Source: Bacteroidota bacterium (GTDB lineage: Bacteria > Bacteroidota > Bacteroidia > Sphingobacteriales > Sphingobacteriaceae). Taken from it: a DNA stretch of 64,000 nt. A program made the translations under genes and the position numbers. Positions 62,438-64,000 of this stretch are shown here, piece after piece (position 1 is the stretch's first letter; each line of letters begins with the position of its first letter). A model generated the notes under the pieces. That model did no database searches and was not told the origin of the DNA. It saw only the letters and a list, made by a program, of their open reading frames with translations. The DNA lies in the NCBI GenBank assembly GCA_023450085.1, contig JAEXHI010000022.1, positions 186,001 to 250,000 on the forward strand. Direction: 5' to 3'.

Positions 62438-62851
62438 CTATAGCCCCATAAGGACCAGTGTCCGATTATCCTGTTCTCCTGCAAAAAAAATGTCAAGGAC
62501 TGTCTGAAAAATGGGGTCAGCACCTTCTAAGTTGGCAAAGAGCGTCATACAAGACTTCAGTTTGAGATCATTTGGAGTACCAAGTATTTCTGTGGCGGTT
62601 CGTGCATTCAATTCTAGCAAGGCGCAGGATATCTCGATAAGGTTCCTGCCAAGTACAGGATGTGCAATATAATCGTTGGCTTCTTTCATATCCGAAATAC
62701 CATAAGACATTGAGGTGTCACTTTTGCCGAGTCCTTTTAATTGAGGGAAAACATACCACATCCAGTGTGTTTCTTTCTTGCCATTTTTAATTTCGGACAA
62801 TGCTCTGAGGTAAACCTGATTTTGGGCATCTAAAAACCTTTTTAGTTTCAT
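62438..62851 (-). CDS. DUF1810-family protein
   Basis: Cytoplasmic protein of 137 residues, normal for DUF1810. The hallmarks are RFLDAQNQVYLRALSEIKNGKKETHWMWYVFPQLKGLG, SYGISDMKEANDYIAHPVLGRNLIE and the late SCMTLFANLEGADPIFQTVLDIFFAGEQDNRTL. The family is small and mainly helical; its biochemical function is not established, though it is often near calcium- or NAD-linked genes. It converges on the Septu pair across a 118-bp gap. Confidence 0.9.
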   Translation of the reverse strand: MKLKRFLDAQNQVYLRALSEIKNGKKETHWMWYVFPQLKGLGKSDTSMSYGISDMKEANDYIAHPVLGRNLIEISCALLELNARTATEILGTPNDLKLKSCMTLFANLEGADPIFQTVLDIFFAGEQDNRTLVLMGL

Positions 62852-62878
62852 TTCATTTTTGGTTTATGTAAAAATAAG

Positions 62879-64000
62879 CTATTTAATCATCTTATGCCTT
62901 GGCAGCCCAATTTCATGTTCCTGCGGATAAGGAGCGCGATGGGTCATGCTGACGTCTTCCTTGATTTTTTGGTGGGCATCGAAACGTTTTTCGTCCGAAT
63001 TACTATATCGTGGGTCTGGGATAAAAGGCATTTTGGCCATCTTATGTATGGTAATGGTAGGGAAGTGGTAATCAACTTCTACCGTACCCATTAGCAGGTA
63101 ACAGCCTCCACCTTGAAAAGGATATGTCTTCAGAGAGTCGGGGAAATGGGCAGTGTCAAAAAAATTGCCCTCGGCATCAATCCAGGTCCCAAAATACATT
63201 TCTCCCTTTTTGGTGGGAACATGCTTCCTTGAAATCAGGTAGGCTAACATGCGTACGGTCCTTTTATGGTAATTGGCTAGGGCATCTGCCATTACGTCGC
63301 CGCGAAAAGAAGTTTGCAGGAGGTCAAACGGAGAACTTGTAACCGGAAAGCCAATAAGCTCAATTTCATCAAAGGCATCCTCAAAGCGGGAGCGTGAAAG
63401 CTCGGGCAGTTTGTATTCTTTAATGGGCTCATGTAACAACATGGGGTTGCGGTTTTCTGGGACGAAATTGACCATTAGCAGTCTGGCATTAACCAACAGC
63501 TCATTTTTTGCTTTTCCTGTAAAGTTAAATGCACCGGCAAAAATCAAGGTCTGTATGCCTTCAATTCCAATCGGAATACGGTTAATAAAATCTTCCAGCG
63601 ATCTGTAATTTCCGTGGTCTTCCCGTTCCGTAACAATCTGGTTCGCTATAGTATCTTCCAAGCCCTTCAGTACCATAAAGCCTAAGAAAATATCGCTGCC
63701 ATATAATGTCGTCTCGTAATTGCTACTATTGGCACAGGGTGTATGTACAGTGGCGCCCGACATTTTTGCCTCATGCACATAAACTTCAGTACGGTAAAAT
63801 CCGCCCTGATTGTTGATGACTGCTACCATAAACTCTATAGGGTAGTGTACTTTTAAATAAAGGCTTTGGTAGCTTTCTACCGCGTAAGATGCCGAATGCG
63901 CTTTACAAAACGAATAACCTGCAAAGGACTCAATCTGTCGGTAGATTTCTTGGCTGAGTGCAAGGGGATGACCTTGCTGGGCACAGCAAGCAAAGTAATT
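62879..64000 (-). CDS. DnaE-type DNA polymerase III alpha subunit, C-terminal part (5' part outside window)
   Basis: The minus-strand frame is open from the window's right edge (…SFAGYSFCKAHSASYAVESY) to the stop at 62879, about 373 residues. It is the C-terminal part of a C-family polymerase: the finger/little-finger residues GYSFCKAHSASYAVESYQSLYLK and EFMVAVINNQGGF, then a helix-hairpin-helix-like region (GFMVLKGLEDTIANQIV ... YRSLEDFINRIPIGIEGIQTLIFAGAFN) and an OB-like C-terminus (MLAYLISRKHVPTKKGEMYFGTWID). The short C-terminal region is like the DnaE2/ImuC-type accessory polymerase of mutasome cassettes rather than the replicative enzyme, but the front is not visible. Confidence 0.87.
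   Translation of the reverse strand, partial: NYFACCAQQGHPLALSQEIYRQIESFAGYSFCKAHSASYAVESYQSLYLKVHYPIEFMVAVINNQGGFYRTEVYVHEAKMSGATVHTPCANSSNYETTLYGSDIFLGFMVLKGLEDTIANQIVTEREDHGNYRSLEDFINRIPIGIEGIQTLIFAGAFNFTGKAKNELLVNARLLMVNFVPENRNPMLLHEPIKEYKLPELSRSRFEDAFDEIELIGFPVTSSPFDLLQTSFRGDVMADALANYHKRTVRMLAYLISRKHVPTKKGEMYFGTWIDAEGNFFDTAHFPDSLKTYPFQGGGCYLLMGTVEVDYHFPTITIHKMAKMPFIPDPRYSNSDEKRFDAHQKIKEDVSMTHRAPYPQEHEIGLPRHKMIK

Noticed and set aside
1..64000. CRISPR array or rRNA operon
   Set aside because: No regularly spaced direct repeats and no rRNA-like conserved blocks were seen anywhere in the window.

Overview
The window comes from a Bacteroidota chromosome, most likely a Pedobacter- or Sphingobacterium-like member of the Sphingobacteriaceae. 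The evidence is a SusC/SusD polysaccharide-utilisation locus (PUL), type IX secretion (T9SS) sorting tails, 7TMR-DISM sensors, MocR and Crp regulators of Bacteroidota type, A-rich leaders in place of strong Shine-Dalgarno sites, TAnnTTTG-type promoters, and a PRTRC gene block of the kind carried by Bacteroidota integrative elements. No rRNA, intact tRNA or CRISPR array was seen.

Region by region. 1-4 kb: an MFS transporter (cut by the window edge) divergent from a MocR regulator, then a GNAT acetyltransferase and a PiuC-like dioxygenase. 4.4-22.8 kb: an eight-gene minus-strand PUL running GH2, GH5, SusC, SusD, a PKD-like lipoprotein, a GLUG-repeat lipoprotein, GH128 and a T9SS-sorted beta-propeller. 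The GH128 and GH5 enzymes point to beta-1,3-glucan (laminarin or fungal wall) as substrate. Two 7TMR-DISM sensors flank it: a histidine kinase on one side, and on the other a protein in which the same sensor is joined to the zinc-ribbon/HTH module of IS1595-type transposases. 23-24 kb: a DNase I-fold hydrolase.

24.5-34 kb is an AT-rich acquired island. It holds a cassette of a ComEC-like metallo-beta-lactamase protein, a single-chain E2-E1-JAB ubiquitin-like processing protein and a four-helix membrane protein. Upstream lies an AAA/STAND-like ATPase with TPR repeats, preceded by a two-part dyad. A tyrosine-recombinase relic, an IS3-family element and debris of an older IS copy close the island. 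This is the strongest candidate for a little-described defence system.

34-43 kb is ordinary chromosome: a glycosyltransferase, lipoproteins, an NAD(P)-binding protein, a Crp-family regulator, an esterase, a DUF389 protein and NhaA, with three copies of a ~65-bp promoter-like repeat. 43.5-44.3 kb holds IS debris and a gene broken by an in-frame stop. 44.7-52.9 kb is an RHS/SpvB polymorphic-toxin locus: a small T9SS partner, a 2176-residue RHS protein ending in a candidate HExxH metallopeptidase, and two candidate immunity lipoproteins. 53-59.4 kb is a PRTRC module (SSB, DUF932, E, C, an F-like protein, B, ThiF) that includes its own ubiquitin-like protein and E1. 60.5-62.3 kb is a Septu-type ATPase/HNH pair. 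A DUF1810 gene and the C-terminal part of a DnaE-type polymerase end the window.

The window therefore carries two separate ubiquitin-like E1 modules, a Septu system, a polymorphic toxin and a possible transposase-derived membrane transcription regulator beside a PUL. Functions are inferred from motifs read by eye; no searches were run.
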